A stretch of DNA of 64,000 bases from Pedobacter arcticus A12 (GTDB lineage Bacteria; Bacteroidota; Bacteroidia; Sphingobacteriales; Sphingobacteriaceae): assembly GCF_000302595.1 (NCBI RefSeq), contig NZ_JH947126.1, positions 773,223 through 837,222 on the forward strand. Reading direction: 5' to 3'. The notes under the pieces were generated by a model. It was given only the letters and a program-made list of their open reading frames with translations. It ran no database searches and was not told the DNA's origin. Shown here piece after piece: positions 19,925 to 27,950 of this stretch (the first letter of the stretch is position 1; each line of letters starts with the position of its first letter). A program made the translations under genes and the position numbers.

Positions 19925-20986
19925 TTAATTGCTGTACGATTTATAATTCTCTTTGGTAATGATATCTATAGGCATAAAATGCGTCGCTTCTACATGTGTA
20001 TTTAGTACAACGCTCTGATACAATGCCATAATACCTTTATAACCTTGTTCTTGTGGTTTCTGACATATTAAAAAGTCTATCGTTCCTCTTTTTAACTGTG
20101 CTATGCTTTCTGTTAAAAAATCGTAACCTACTAAAAATAAATGATTAAGGTTATACTTCTCTATATATTGGGCAACAGAAAATACCCTCGAATTAGTTAC
20201 AAAAATTGCTTTTATATCGCTATGCTCAGAAAAAACCTCTTTAAGCTTGGCCTCTACAGATCTATAGTCTGTTTGCGTGGTAATATCTGTTTTAATAATA
20301 TTTACCTTCTTCTCATGATCTTTAAAATAAGAAATAAAACCTTCTTCTTTTCTTAATAAGTGGTGATAACTGTCAATTTCTTTAGAGATGTTAACAATCA
20401 AAATTTTATCGCCTTTTTTTACCAGATAATTGATCATGTGCGCACTCAAATGCCCACTCTGGAATAAATCTGGACCTATATAACTTAGCCGCGAATCATA
20501 AGGAATATCTGAATTTATAAAAACCTGTGGAACCTTTGCTTGGCTACATTCCTTGGAAAACGCTAAGCATTCATCCATAAAAATGGGCGCTACCAGTATC
20601 CCATCAATATTGTTTTTTAAAATTTCTTTAGACTGCTTTACAAAAGATTCTTTATCGTTTTGATCGTAAAAGTATTTATCCACTACAATTCCAAACTGCC
20701 TAATTTCTGCTTCGGCAAACTCAATACCTTTAATCGGTGCTTTCCAAAACTCTGTCTCGGATGATACTGCTGGAATTAGACTTGCAAAATGTAAAACTTT
20801 TTTCGAGGCTAAGCGCCGAGCTAAAATGTTGGGCTGGTAATCCAGCTCTTTCATTATTACCAATATCTTATTTTTTGTCTCTTCAGAAACACCTTTTCTA
20901 CCGTGTATAACTCGGTCAACAGTACCGGTAGAAACTTTTGCTCGTCTCGCAATTTCCTTTACGCCAGTTAGCATATTTGTTTTCAT
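19925..20986 (-). CDS. LacI-family transcriptional regulator
   Basis: This 353-residue protein has an N-terminal LacI helix-turn-helix (VKEIARRAKVSTGTVDRVIHGR) and a hinge helix near residues 53-62 (NILARRLASKK). The periplasmic-binding-protein-like effector domain contains IDGILVAPIF and the LSYIGPDLFQSGHLSA region. It probably senses a sugar or sugar phosphate and represses or activates nearby catabolic genes. It lies convergent to the GH88 gene and is bracketed by two palindromic repeats. No HTCS, ECF sigma or SusR-type regulator is seen in the window, so this and the AraC gene are the local regulator candidates. Confidence 0.93.
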   Translation of the reverse strand: MKTNMLTGVKEIARRAKVSTGTVDRVIHGRKGVSEETKNKILVIMKELDYQPNILARRLASKKVLHFASLIPAVSSETEFWKAPIKGIEFAEAEIRQFGIVVDKYFYDQNDKESFVKQSKEILKNNIDGILVAPIFMDECLAFSKECSQAKVPQVFINSDIPYDSRLSYIGPDLFQSGHLSAHMINYLVKKGDKILIVNISKEIDSYHHLLRKEEGFISYFKDHEKKVNIIKTDITTQTDYRSVEAKLKEVFSEHSDIKAIFVTNSRVFSVAQYIEKYNLNHLFLVGYDFLTESIAQLKRGTIDFLICQKPQEQGYKGIMALYQSVVLNTHVEATHFMPIDIITKENYKSYSN

Positions 20987-21288
20987 TTCTCCACACTCTG
21001 TTATTGTCTGTAAAAGTATTAAACTATTCGATAAAAGATAGTGAAAATTAAATTTAAAAACAACGATAAAAATGATTTTAGTTGCCGATTATCAAGCCGT
21101 TGCGAATAAAAGCCTGCCTTGTAATTTATTGCTCAAGATTAACGAAAGCTGAAAAAGAAAATCAAAATGAAGACGAGCTGAGGGAGTAGAGTTTGTGGCG
21201 TAGTTGAATGACCAAAAGAAGAAAAATTAGACGAGTAAAATAAAGTTACACTCGCCTAATTTTATAGTGGATATTAACAAAAAAAGGA
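20987..21288. other. Gene-free stretch upstream of lacI
   Basis: About 300 nt of AT-rich DNA lies between the lacI start and palindrome copy 2. It holds the predicted lacI promoter near 21033-21063 and no ORF with coding character. The GAAAGCTGAAAAAG-type purine-rich part near 21140-21230 shows no recognisable feature. Confidence 0.5.
21033..21063 (-). promoter_or_regulatory. Candidate Bacteroidota-type promoter of lacI
   Basis: On the minus strand TTG (21061-21063) is followed after 20 nt by TATCTTTT (21033-21040), a near match to the Bacteroidota TAnnTTTG -7 box. It lies about 47 nt before the lacI start. The final G of the box is missing, so the call is tentative. Confidence 0.3.
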
Positions 21289-21410
21289 GCTAGTGTCATG
21301 TCAACCTTAAAATGTCGGTTCGATTGTCACCCTGAGCGGAGTCGAAAAGTCATTCGCAGAGGCTTCGACTCGGCTCAGCCTGACACAACATACTTGATAT
21401 GATACTAGTT
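21289..21410. repeat. MITE-like palindromic repeat, copy 2
   Basis: This is the second copy of the ~120 bp palindrome at 19801-19922, in the same orientation. Arms are CACCCTGAGCGGAGTCGAA and TTCGACTCGGCTCAGCCTG, with outer ends GCTAGTGTCATGTCAA and TTGATATGATACTAG. It overlaps the TAA of the PhyH gene on the minus strand by two bases. The two copies enclose lacI and its promoter. Confidence 0.8.
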
Positions 21411-22206
21411 ACTTAATTAAAAAGTTTGCATCTTCCTGTATTCCTTCGCTGTTAGATTGCATCAACACATCATCATTTACCATATCAATAGCTTCGGTTG
21501 CAGATGGGTAATTGCCTTTATAAGGTTTGTTGCTGATTAAATTATACGCAGAAATTAACGACCATCTTGGTGCATCACTTAAATTAGCATCAGAGCGGTG
21601 TAAGGTATTGCTATGGAAAAACAAAGTATCACCTGCCTCCATTTCTACATAAACCAGTTCTAATTGCTCCATCAATACATCTATCCGTTCTTGGTTTGCA
21701 CCAACTTGTTCTCCACTAAAACCATGTTCTATTCTGCCCAATAAATGAGATCCTTTTAGCACTTGCAGGCAGCCATTTTCTTTAGTGGACGGACTTAATG
21801 CTGTAAGTACGCTCAGCATCTGTGGGTATAAAAAGCCATCGCGGTACCAATAACCATAATCCTGATGCCACTCCCAAGCGCCACCAACTTTTGGTTCTTT
21901 TTGCATCAGTTTAGAATGAAAATGTGCAGGTTTACCGGCTAACAAAAGTTCGACACCTGCTACAATTCGTTCGCTTCGAGCTAACAAACTATAAGCATCA
22001 TCGCCCAAAGAGTACCATAATGCAAGTTTAGTTCTTAAACCGTTGGCATCTCCCCTATCAAATGATTTATGACTAATCACTTCATCGTGGATGGCAATGT
22101 CGTACAGTTTTTTAACTTCTTGCGATTTCAGCATGCCTTTAATCAGTACATAACCATCTTTATCAAAAAGATCTTTGTCTGCTTTACTTAGTTTTTTATA
22201 ATCCAT
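21409..22206 (-). CDS. Phytanoyl-CoA dioxygenase (PhyH) family protein, second copy
   Basis: This 265-residue Fe(II)/2-oxoglutarate oxygenase candidate has HxD in WEWHQDYGYW, a distal His in HSNTLHRSDAN and an Arg in APRWSLIS. It starts inside the last codons of the upstream MFS gene (11 nt overlap), so the two are translationally linked. The substrate is probably the solute brought in by that transporter. It is only distantly similar to the PhyH at 8023-8838, but both are associated with a TIM-barrel isomerase paralogue. The stop codon lies within a palindromic repeat. Confidence 0.87.
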   Translation of the reverse strand: MDYKKLSKADKDLFDKDGYVLIKGMLKSQEVKKLYDIAIHDEVISHKSFDRGDANGLRTKLALWYSLGDDAYSLLARSERIVAGVELLLAGKPAHFHSKLMQKEPKVGGAWEWHQDYGYWYRDGFLYPQMLSVLTALSPSTKENGCLQVLKGSHLLGRIEHGFSGEQVGANQERIDVLMEQLELVYVEMEAGDTLFFHSNTLHRSDANLSDAPRWSLISAYNLISNKPYKGNYPSATEAIDMVNDDVLMQSNSEGIQEDANFLIK

Positions 22207-23443
22207 TTTCTTGAGTTTGATTTGTTTTTATTTCGGGTATTAAACGAGTAAGTAAGAAATAGCCAAGTAGATAGGTACAGCCCACCATCATAAATATACC
22301 ACCGTAGCCACCGGTGAATTCTAAAATCCTTCCGGTTAAAAGTGATAATACAATACCTCCGCTTACCGCAGAAAGTGTTGCTACGCCCATTACGGTGCCC
22401 ACCTCATCTGATGGAAAAAGATCTGTAATGGTGGCGAAGATGTTTGCGGTCCAGCCACAATGCGCCGCCGCACCTAAGCCAATTAGTATTACGGCCGTCC
22501 ATAAATCGTCTGTAAAACCAACGCCGCAAAGTAATAATGCCATTAAAGCACATACCAAAAGTGCCTGTTTCCGGGCTGCGTAAATCCCTTTCCCTATTTT
22601 TATCAAGTACGAAGAATAAGTTCCACCAGCCAAACTACCCACATCTGCCATCAAATAAACAGCAACCAAGGGCCAACCTAAAGATGAAGTACTGACGGCT
22701 TTTGTCTCGTTCAAAAATTTTGGTAGCCAGTACAATAAAAACCACCAAGTTGGGTCAGAGATAAATCTTACCAAACAAATGGTTAAAACTTCTCTTTTTA
22801 ATACCACCTGTTTCCAAGTTTTAGAGCTTTTTACAGCTACTTGTTCATTCACAATTACCTGTTCATGAACAATCAGTGGCAGTTCTGGCTTTTTATAAAT
22901 CAATAACCAAAAGAACAACCATATAAAACCGAGCGCTCCTATTAAAATAAAAGCCCATTGCCAACCAAATCTGTAGGCAATAAATGGAATTAATAAAGGC
23001 GCTACAATAGCTCCTATGTTAGAACCGGCATTAAAAAAACCAGTTGCAAATGCTTTTTGCGATGGGGGAAATAATTCGGCGACGGTTTTAACGCTTGCCG
23101 GAAAGTTGACAGATTCTCCTAAACCCAAGCTAAAACGGGCAAGCCCAAAACCTACAGCGCCTTTTGCAAACGCATGTGCCATTCCCGCTGCGCTCCATAA
23201 AGCAACACCGATTGCAAATATCCACTTGGTGCCAAACTTATCCAGCAATTTACCTGTCAATACCACGCCCAAGCCATAAGAAACCTGAAATGAGGTAACG
23301 ATATAGCTATATTCTACCTCGCTCCAATTATACAAGTGCTGTAATTCGGGTGCCAGAATACTGAGTACATGTCTGTCCAAATAGTTGATGGTTGTACTAA
23401 AAAAGAGTAGGATACAGATTTTCCAAGCATAAGAGATTTTCAT
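22196..23443 (-). CDS. MFS transporter, hexuronate (ExuT/ACS)-like
   Basis: This 415-residue protein has 12 predicted membrane segments. It shows anion:cation symporter features: TINYLDRHVLSILAPEL in the first helix, the loop motif GKLLDKFGTKWIF, and RFSLGLGESVNFPASVKTVAELFP, typical of ExuT-like hexuronate carriers. It likely imports a sugar acid across the inner membrane, which fits the PL8/GH88/GH28 enzymes nearby. It is divergent from the AraC gene, with 163 nt of shared promoter space, and overlaps the downstream PhyH gene. Confidence 0.88.
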   Translation of the reverse strand: MKISYAWKICILLFFSTTINYLDRHVLSILAPELQHLYNWSEVEYSYIVTSFQVSYGLGVVLTGKLLDKFGTKWIFAIGVALWSAAGMAHAFAKGAVGFGLARFSLGLGESVNFPASVKTVAELFPPSQKAFATGFFNAGSNIGAIVAPLLIPFIAYRFGWQWAFILIGALGFIWLFFWLLIYKKPELPLIVHEQVIVNEQVAVKSSKTWKQVVLKREVLTICLVRFISDPTWWFLLYWLPKFLNETKAVSTSSLGWPLVAVYLMADVGSLAGGTYSSYLIKIGKGIYAARKQALLVCALMALLLCGVGFTDDLWTAVILIGLGAAAHCGWTANIFATITDLFPSDEVGTVMGVATLSAVSGGIVLSLLTGRILEFTGGYGGIFMMVGCTYLLGYFLLTRLIPEIKTNQTQENGL

Positions 23444-23606
23444 ATTTATTTAAAACAGAAAGATTTTCCGAAAAACGGATTTAGGTGAATTGGTTATTAC
23501 GAAGCTAATTCAAAAACTCAGGAGTACTTAGCTCTAATTTTGCCAACTATAAAACAAATTTTGCCCTTATAATCATTTATACAAAAAAATTAGTAACTTT
23601 TGTTCA

Positions 23607-24479
23607 ATGAAACCAGTTCATTTAAAGGTACCGGCTTATAGTAAGTTTTATATTGATGCTCGACGAGAAAAGGTGAGCTATTTTGCAAATCCTTGGCATT
23701 TTCATGATGAGCTGGAACTTACTTTTATTATCAAAAGCGAAGGCACAAAATTCATTGGCGATCATATTTCGGAGTTCAAACCCGGGGAAATCATACTTTT
23801 AGGTTCACGTTTACCTCATTATTGGCGCAACCATCAAAGTTATTATCAAAACACAGACGGTGACGGCGCCGAGGCAATCATCATCAGGTTTAACCCTGAT
23901 TATGCGGGTAGCGAATTTCTTAAAATTCCGCCGATGAAACCGGTGTTGGATTTATTAAATGACGCTAAGCGAGGAATTGCAGTGAATACAAAAAGCAATT
24001 TATTGTTGCCTCAGCAATTGATTCATTTTTTAACACTTGACGAAGGCGAAAGGATTGTTGCTTTAACAAACATTCTGCTAACCATCGCCACGCAAAAGCA
24101 ATACACCTTTTTATGCAGCATTGGTTTTGCGCATCAATACAAAAGCAATGATATCGAAAAAATAGATGCAGTTTATAATTATGTATTAAACAATTTCAAA
24201 AGCGATTTAAGCGTAAAAGACATCGCTCTAAAATGTAATATGAATACCGCTGCGTTCTGTAGATATTTCAAAAAGAAAACGGGCAAAACCTTTAAAGATT
24301 TTATGAATGAAATTAGGCTAGGAAACGCCTCGGGATTACTCCTTAAAGGCGATTTAACCATTGCACAAGTTGCATTTGAATCGGGTTTTAATAATCCATC
24401 TTATTTTAACCGTTTATTTAAAAGAACAAATGGCAAAACCCCCAAAGAATATCAGCAACAATACCTAAATCCAAACTAA
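23607..24479 (+). CDS. AraC-family transcriptional regulator
   Basis: This 290-residue regulator has an N-terminal cupin-like effector domain (NPWHFHDELELTFI, FKPGEIILLGSRLPHYW) and two C-terminal helix-turn-helix units (VKDIALKCNMNTAAFCRYFKK and IAQVAFESGFNNPSYFNRLFK). It probably senses a sugar or sugar acid. It is divergent from the MFS-PhyH pair and lies 6 nt before the TIM-barrel gene, so it likely controls both transcripts. A TAACTTTTG sequence just before the start resembles a -7 box with one extra T. Confidence 0.93.
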   Translation: MKPVHLKVPAYSKFYIDARREKVSYFANPWHFHDELELTFIIKSEGTKFIGDHISEFKPGEIILLGSRLPHYWRNHQSYYQNTDGDGAEAIIIRFNPDYAGSEFLKIPPMKPVLDLLNDAKRGIAVNTKSNLLLPQQLIHFLTLDEGERIVALTNILLTIATQKQYTFLCSIGFAHQYKSNDIEKIDAVYNYVLNNFKSDLSVKDIALKCNMNTAAFCRYFKKKTGKTFKDFMNEIRLGNASGLLLKGDLTIAQVAFESGFNNPSYFNRLFKRTNGKTPKEYQQQYLNPN

Positions 24480-24485
24480 TAAAAC

Positions 24486-25307
24486 ATGAATATCATTTTT
24501 TTTATCCCTCGGTGGGGAAACCGAGATTTAACATGGGCTGATTTTGCTTTGAAAGCTAAAAAAGCTGGCTACCATGGCGTTGAGGCTGGCTTACCAACCG
24601 GCAAAAGTGAGCAGACAGAGATGTTTGATGCGTTCCGAAACAATGGTTTAGCATGGATTGGACAACATTTTGAAACCGCTACTGCTGATTTTGAGGAGCA
24701 CTGCAAGCAATACGAAACCAGGCTATTACAGTTAGCGTCGGCGAAACCGATTTTCATTAATTCGCAAACGGGTAAAGACTTTTTTCCTTTTGAACAGAAC
24801 AGTAAATTGATTGACATTGCAACTGCCGTAAGTGAACAAACTGGTATCAACATCCTACATGAAACGCATCGTGGCAAGTTCAGTTTTTGTACATCGGCTA
24901 CTGCTCCATATTTAGAACAGCACCCCAATTTACGCTTAACCGCCGATTTTTCTCATTGGTGTTGCGTCGCAGAATCGTACTTACAGGACCAAAAAGAGAT
25001 TTTAGATGTAGCCATTAGCCGGAGCAATCATTTTCATGCTCGGGTGGGTTTTCCGGGAGGTCCTCAGGTCAATAACCCCGCCGCTCCCGAATGGCAGGAA
25101 GCGATCGATTTCCATTGTGTTTGGTGGGATGCGATTGTACAGCATCACCTAGTTAAAAAATCAGAGACACTGACCATCACCTGCGAATTTGGTCCATTTC
25201 CCTACATGCCACAGTTACCATTTAGTAAACAGGATGTGAGTTCTTTATGGGATGCAAATATGTTTATGAAAAACCTTTTAGAAAAACGATACGCTAGCTT
25301 AAAATAA
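24486..25307 (+). CDS. Sugar phosphate isomerase/epimerase-like TIM-barrel protein, second copy
   Basis: This 273-residue xylose-isomerase-like TIM-barrel protein is a paralogue of the one at 8843-9679. Likely metal ligands are Glu126 (HETHR), Asp154 (ADFSHW), His184 (HARVG) and Glu234 (CEFGP). Starting 6 nt after the AraC stop, it is likely co-transcribed with that regulator and co-regulated with the divergent MFS-PhyH pair. The recurrence of PhyH plus this barrel suggests the two enzymes act in one pathway. The substrate is unknown. Confidence 0.75.
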   Translation: MNIIFFIPRWGNRDLTWADFALKAKKAGYHGVEAGLPTGKSEQTEMFDAFRNNGLAWIGQHFETATADFEEHCKQYETRLLQLASAKPIFINSQTGKDFFPFEQNSKLIDIATAVSEQTGINILHETHRGKFSFCTSATAPYLEQHPNLRLTADFSHWCCVAESYLQDQKEILDVAISRSNHFHARVGFPGGPQVNNPAAPEWQEAIDFHCVWWDAIVQHHLVKKSETLTITCEFGPFPYMPQLPFSKQDVSSLWDANMFMKNLLEKRYASLK

Positions 25308-25380
25308 CAGTTTGTACTTGTTAAAGCAGGGTTCTCGAAACAGAAACCTTACTCGGACAAAAACGCTTAAAGAACACACC

Positions 25381-25549
25381 TGCTCCGTTAGGAGCTACCG
25401 CTTTGTAACCTCTAGCTACTATATAGGTGCTTTGCTCCGTAGGAGCTACCCTTTGCAGTCTTTTATCTACAAAGTGGACTAGGTAGCCCCTACGTAGCAT
25501 TTCCTGTCATATGTGGACTCTTACAAAGCGGTAGCCTCTACGAGGCTTA
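25381..25549. repeat. Cluster of four REP-like repeats in inverted arrangement
   Basis: Two forward copies (25381-25408 and 25433-25459) read TGCTCCGT(T)AGGAGCTACC, each with an internal GCTCC/GGAGC hairpin. Two inverted copies follow at 25468-25500 and 25521-25549. The outermost pair match over AGCTACCGCTTTGTAA, allowing a large cruciform. The cluster fills the gap between the convergent TIM-barrel and GH52-like genes; no ORF is present in 25308-25734. Confidence 0.7.
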
Positions 25550-25685
25550 TTGTCGAGAGGTATTAATCTCAATGGCGAAAACAAAAAAAATTACCAACAA
25601 ATAAGTAACGTCATTCCATATTGGTTTATATGAAATATATTAAGCCTCGATATGACGGTCTAAAGAGAAAAACCACTAAACATTT

Positions 25686-25730
25686 CCTCACCCCCGGCCC
25701 CTCTCCTTCGGAGAGGGGCCGGGGGTGAGG
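25686..25730. terminator. Perfect 21 bp GC-rich hairpin at the end of the GH52-like gene
   Basis: The arms CCTCACCCCCGGCCCCTCTCC and their exact complement flank a TTC loop, giving a 45 nt perfect inverted repeat with a very GC-rich stem in an AT-rich genome. It lies 4 nt after the minus-strand stop at 25735. No T-run follows, so it is either a dispersed intergenic palindrome or a strong mRNA 3' end block. Confidence 0.7.
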
Positions 25731-25734
25731 CTCC

Positions 25735-27924
25735 CTACTTCCGCAATAACCAATAACCTAACGAAGAAATCCCCCGCGGATACCAGTAACCAATCCACAC
25801 ATCATCCTTTTTAAGCAAACCGTCGTTATAAGCGTACGGACTATTTTTGTTCCAATTGTAGACATAAGACGCAGATGAATGTTTAATACCGTACCATTGG
25901 TCGGCAACAACATCGGCGACAATGGTTTTGCTAAACCACGTAGTACCTTCATCAGTAGTTAATTTAATGCCATAATCGGTAATGCTTTGTGCATAAGTTG
26001 TGGCATAATCTTTCTTCAACACTGCTGCCAGCTCACCTAATAATGGTGCTTTTGATCCAGCTAATCCGGGTAAAAACAAACCTTCGCCAATAACCACCGA
26101 ACGTTGTTTCCACTTAGGAAAAGCTTCATCCAAACTCACTGGGATAAAACCATATTTACTTTGCGCTGCTTTTAAAGTTGCAAGAATCGTTTTCGCTTCG
26201 CTTTCTAAACGGTTTGCCTGCTTCTCTCTTAACGATTCGTTATTTACTGCAACACCAGCTTTTTTATAGCCAACACCTTCCCCATCAACAACACCAACAG
26301 CGGTTGCATCAATTGTTTTTGCTTTTTCTTTGTTAGATAACGCCCTAAACATTTCTGCCGCTACCACATAAGCGCTAAACTGTTTGGCTCCTAAAAAAGT
26401 ATTATCCGGCGAAAGCTTCAAAGCCTCGTTAGCATCGTAAGTTGTCCAACCGTAAGCTTTATCGGCTATCCCATTACCATTTGTGTCTCTGTTCATTACA
26501 GATTGCATCAAAACATCAACTGTACCTAGCATTGACCTCACGAAGCTATCATCGCCACTAATTTTCCAGTACCAGTACAATAGCAACACAAACGAAGTAT
26601 TCTCTTCTACCGCCATATGCGGACCGTAATCGTAATTGGCAGTTTCACTTACAAAAGGCAAATCACCAACGTCATGGTATAAATACGGACCATATTCTGC
26701 AGCCGTCATTCCTTGCTGATAAGCGGGTTTGTTCTGAACCGGATTTGCTGCTACCGTTAATTCTGCCCGAGCGATGTAATGTGTCCATTGTGCCAGTTGC
26801 AGTTTTAAACGCCAAGGAGCAAAAACAGCACTTACTTCTGTTTCGTGTGCAACGTCTACAGTGCTTAAATGTTTAAACCTACCTTCCGAAACATAAAAAC
26901 TAGGTTGCTTATTTTTATCGATCAAGAAAAAAGTATTTGCCAGATCTGTATGAAACGATAATGCCAAAACCCATTTTTCCTGAGCGTTTAAGGTGTTGTT
27001 CATCAAACTGTTTTCAAATTTTTGCGTCAGGCTGATGTTTTGCGTAGCATTATCTTCGGCATATTTTACAACCTCGGCAATGTTTTTCCAGTATTGCGTA
27101 TAGTAAAACTTAAGCGGTAAGTTTATACGTCGGTCTTCAATAACCGTACTGTCATTATAGGTAGCATAAATCTGTGTAAACTCCTTTCTTGCTTTTTTCG
27201 GCAAGTTAAACTCGTAATATAAACCTCCAAAACCGTTTTCGGTAAACACACCTTTGGCAGGAGTTTTAATTGCTTTTAAAGCTAGCTTCGCATTTAAATG
27301 TGCCATATCTCTAAACAGCATACTTTGATCAGTATTTTCTGGCTTGGTAGGCTCGAGCGCCATATAATTGAAGCTCTTTACCGGTGTTTTTGCCAATCCA
27401 ATCTGAAGTTTACAGCTTTTGTTTGCAGCGCTTGAGTTGTCTACATTCACCTGCATATAAAAACCCGGAAATATTTGGGTTTTTATCGCCACACTATCTT
27501 TCAAATCTTTAGAAGGTGTAAAAGAGGATATCAGGGTGAAATTAACTTTGATTCCCTCTGGCGTTTCGCCTGTGATTTCCATGGAAGTTGGTCCAAATTT
27601 CAACTGCTGGTTTTTAAGATAGCTCGCATTTCTGGGTAGTTTGGTCGTTCTAAAACAGTAAAGCTTTTTATCTACCGTTAAACCGATCAATAAACCAGTC
27701 TGGTCATCCATATCAAAACCCAAACTACTAGTTTGCATACTCTGTTTCTCATTTAACAACGAGAATGTAAACCTGCTACCCAACCTTGAGTTAAGCAAAG
27801 AAAAATCTGTACTATCTGTTAAAGGTGTGGAGATTAAATTTTGATCAACCTTAAAACTTTGCGCATAATTAGCTAAGTAAAAGCCAGTTAGCACCAGTGT
27901 AAATAACGTTTTTTTAAAATTCAT
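25735..27924 (-). CDS. GH52-like glycosidase (putative beta-xylosidase)
   Basis: This 729-residue exported protein has a signal peptide (TLVLTGFYLANYAQ). From memory of Geobacillus GH52 beta-xylosidase I see matching order and motifs. A nucleophile region, YVSEGRFKHLSTVD (Glu347), corresponds to the known NEGEYR segment with E335. An acid/base region, GWTTYDANEAL (Asp497), corresponds to TTYDSLD with D495. The tail YWYPRGISSLGYW matches YYPRGVTSILW. An extra ~35-residue stretch near residues 545-580 is not in the Geobacillus enzyme as I recall it. It should remove xylose in the periplasm. It lies 26 nt after the acetylesterase gene in one transcript. Confidence 0.75.
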   Translation of the reverse strand: MNFKKTLFTLVLTGFYLANYAQSFKVDQNLISTPLTDSTDFSLLNSRLGSRFTFSLLNEKQSMQTSSLGFDMDDQTGLLIGLTVDKKLYCFRTTKLPRNASYLKNQQLKFGPTSMEITGETPEGIKVNFTLISSFTPSKDLKDSVAIKTQIFPGFYMQVNVDNSSAANKSCKLQIGLAKTPVKSFNYMALEPTKPENTDQSMLFRDMAHLNAKLALKAIKTPAKGVFTENGFGGLYYEFNLPKKARKEFTQIYATYNDSTVIEDRRINLPLKFYYTQYWKNIAEVVKYAEDNATQNISLTQKFENSLMNNTLNAQEKWVLALSFHTDLANTFFLIDKNKQPSFYVSEGRFKHLSTVDVAHETEVSAVFAPWRLKLQLAQWTHYIARAELTVAANPVQNKPAYQQGMTAAEYGPYLYHDVGDLPFVSETANYDYGPHMAVEENTSFVLLLYWYWKISGDDSFVRSMLGTVDVLMQSVMNRDTNGNGIADKAYGWTTYDANEALKLSPDNTFLGAKQFSAYVVAAEMFRALSNKEKAKTIDATAVGVVDGEGVGYKKAGVAVNNESLREKQANRLESEAKTILATLKAAQSKYGFIPVSLDEAFPKWKQRSVVIGEGLFLPGLAGSKAPLLGELAAVLKKDYATTYAQSITDYGIKLTTDEGTTWFSKTIVADVVADQWYGIKHSSASYVYNWNKNSPYAYNDGLLKKDDVWIGYWYPRGISSLGYWLLRK

Positions 27925-27950
27925 TTGGTAAATGTTAAAATGTATATTGA

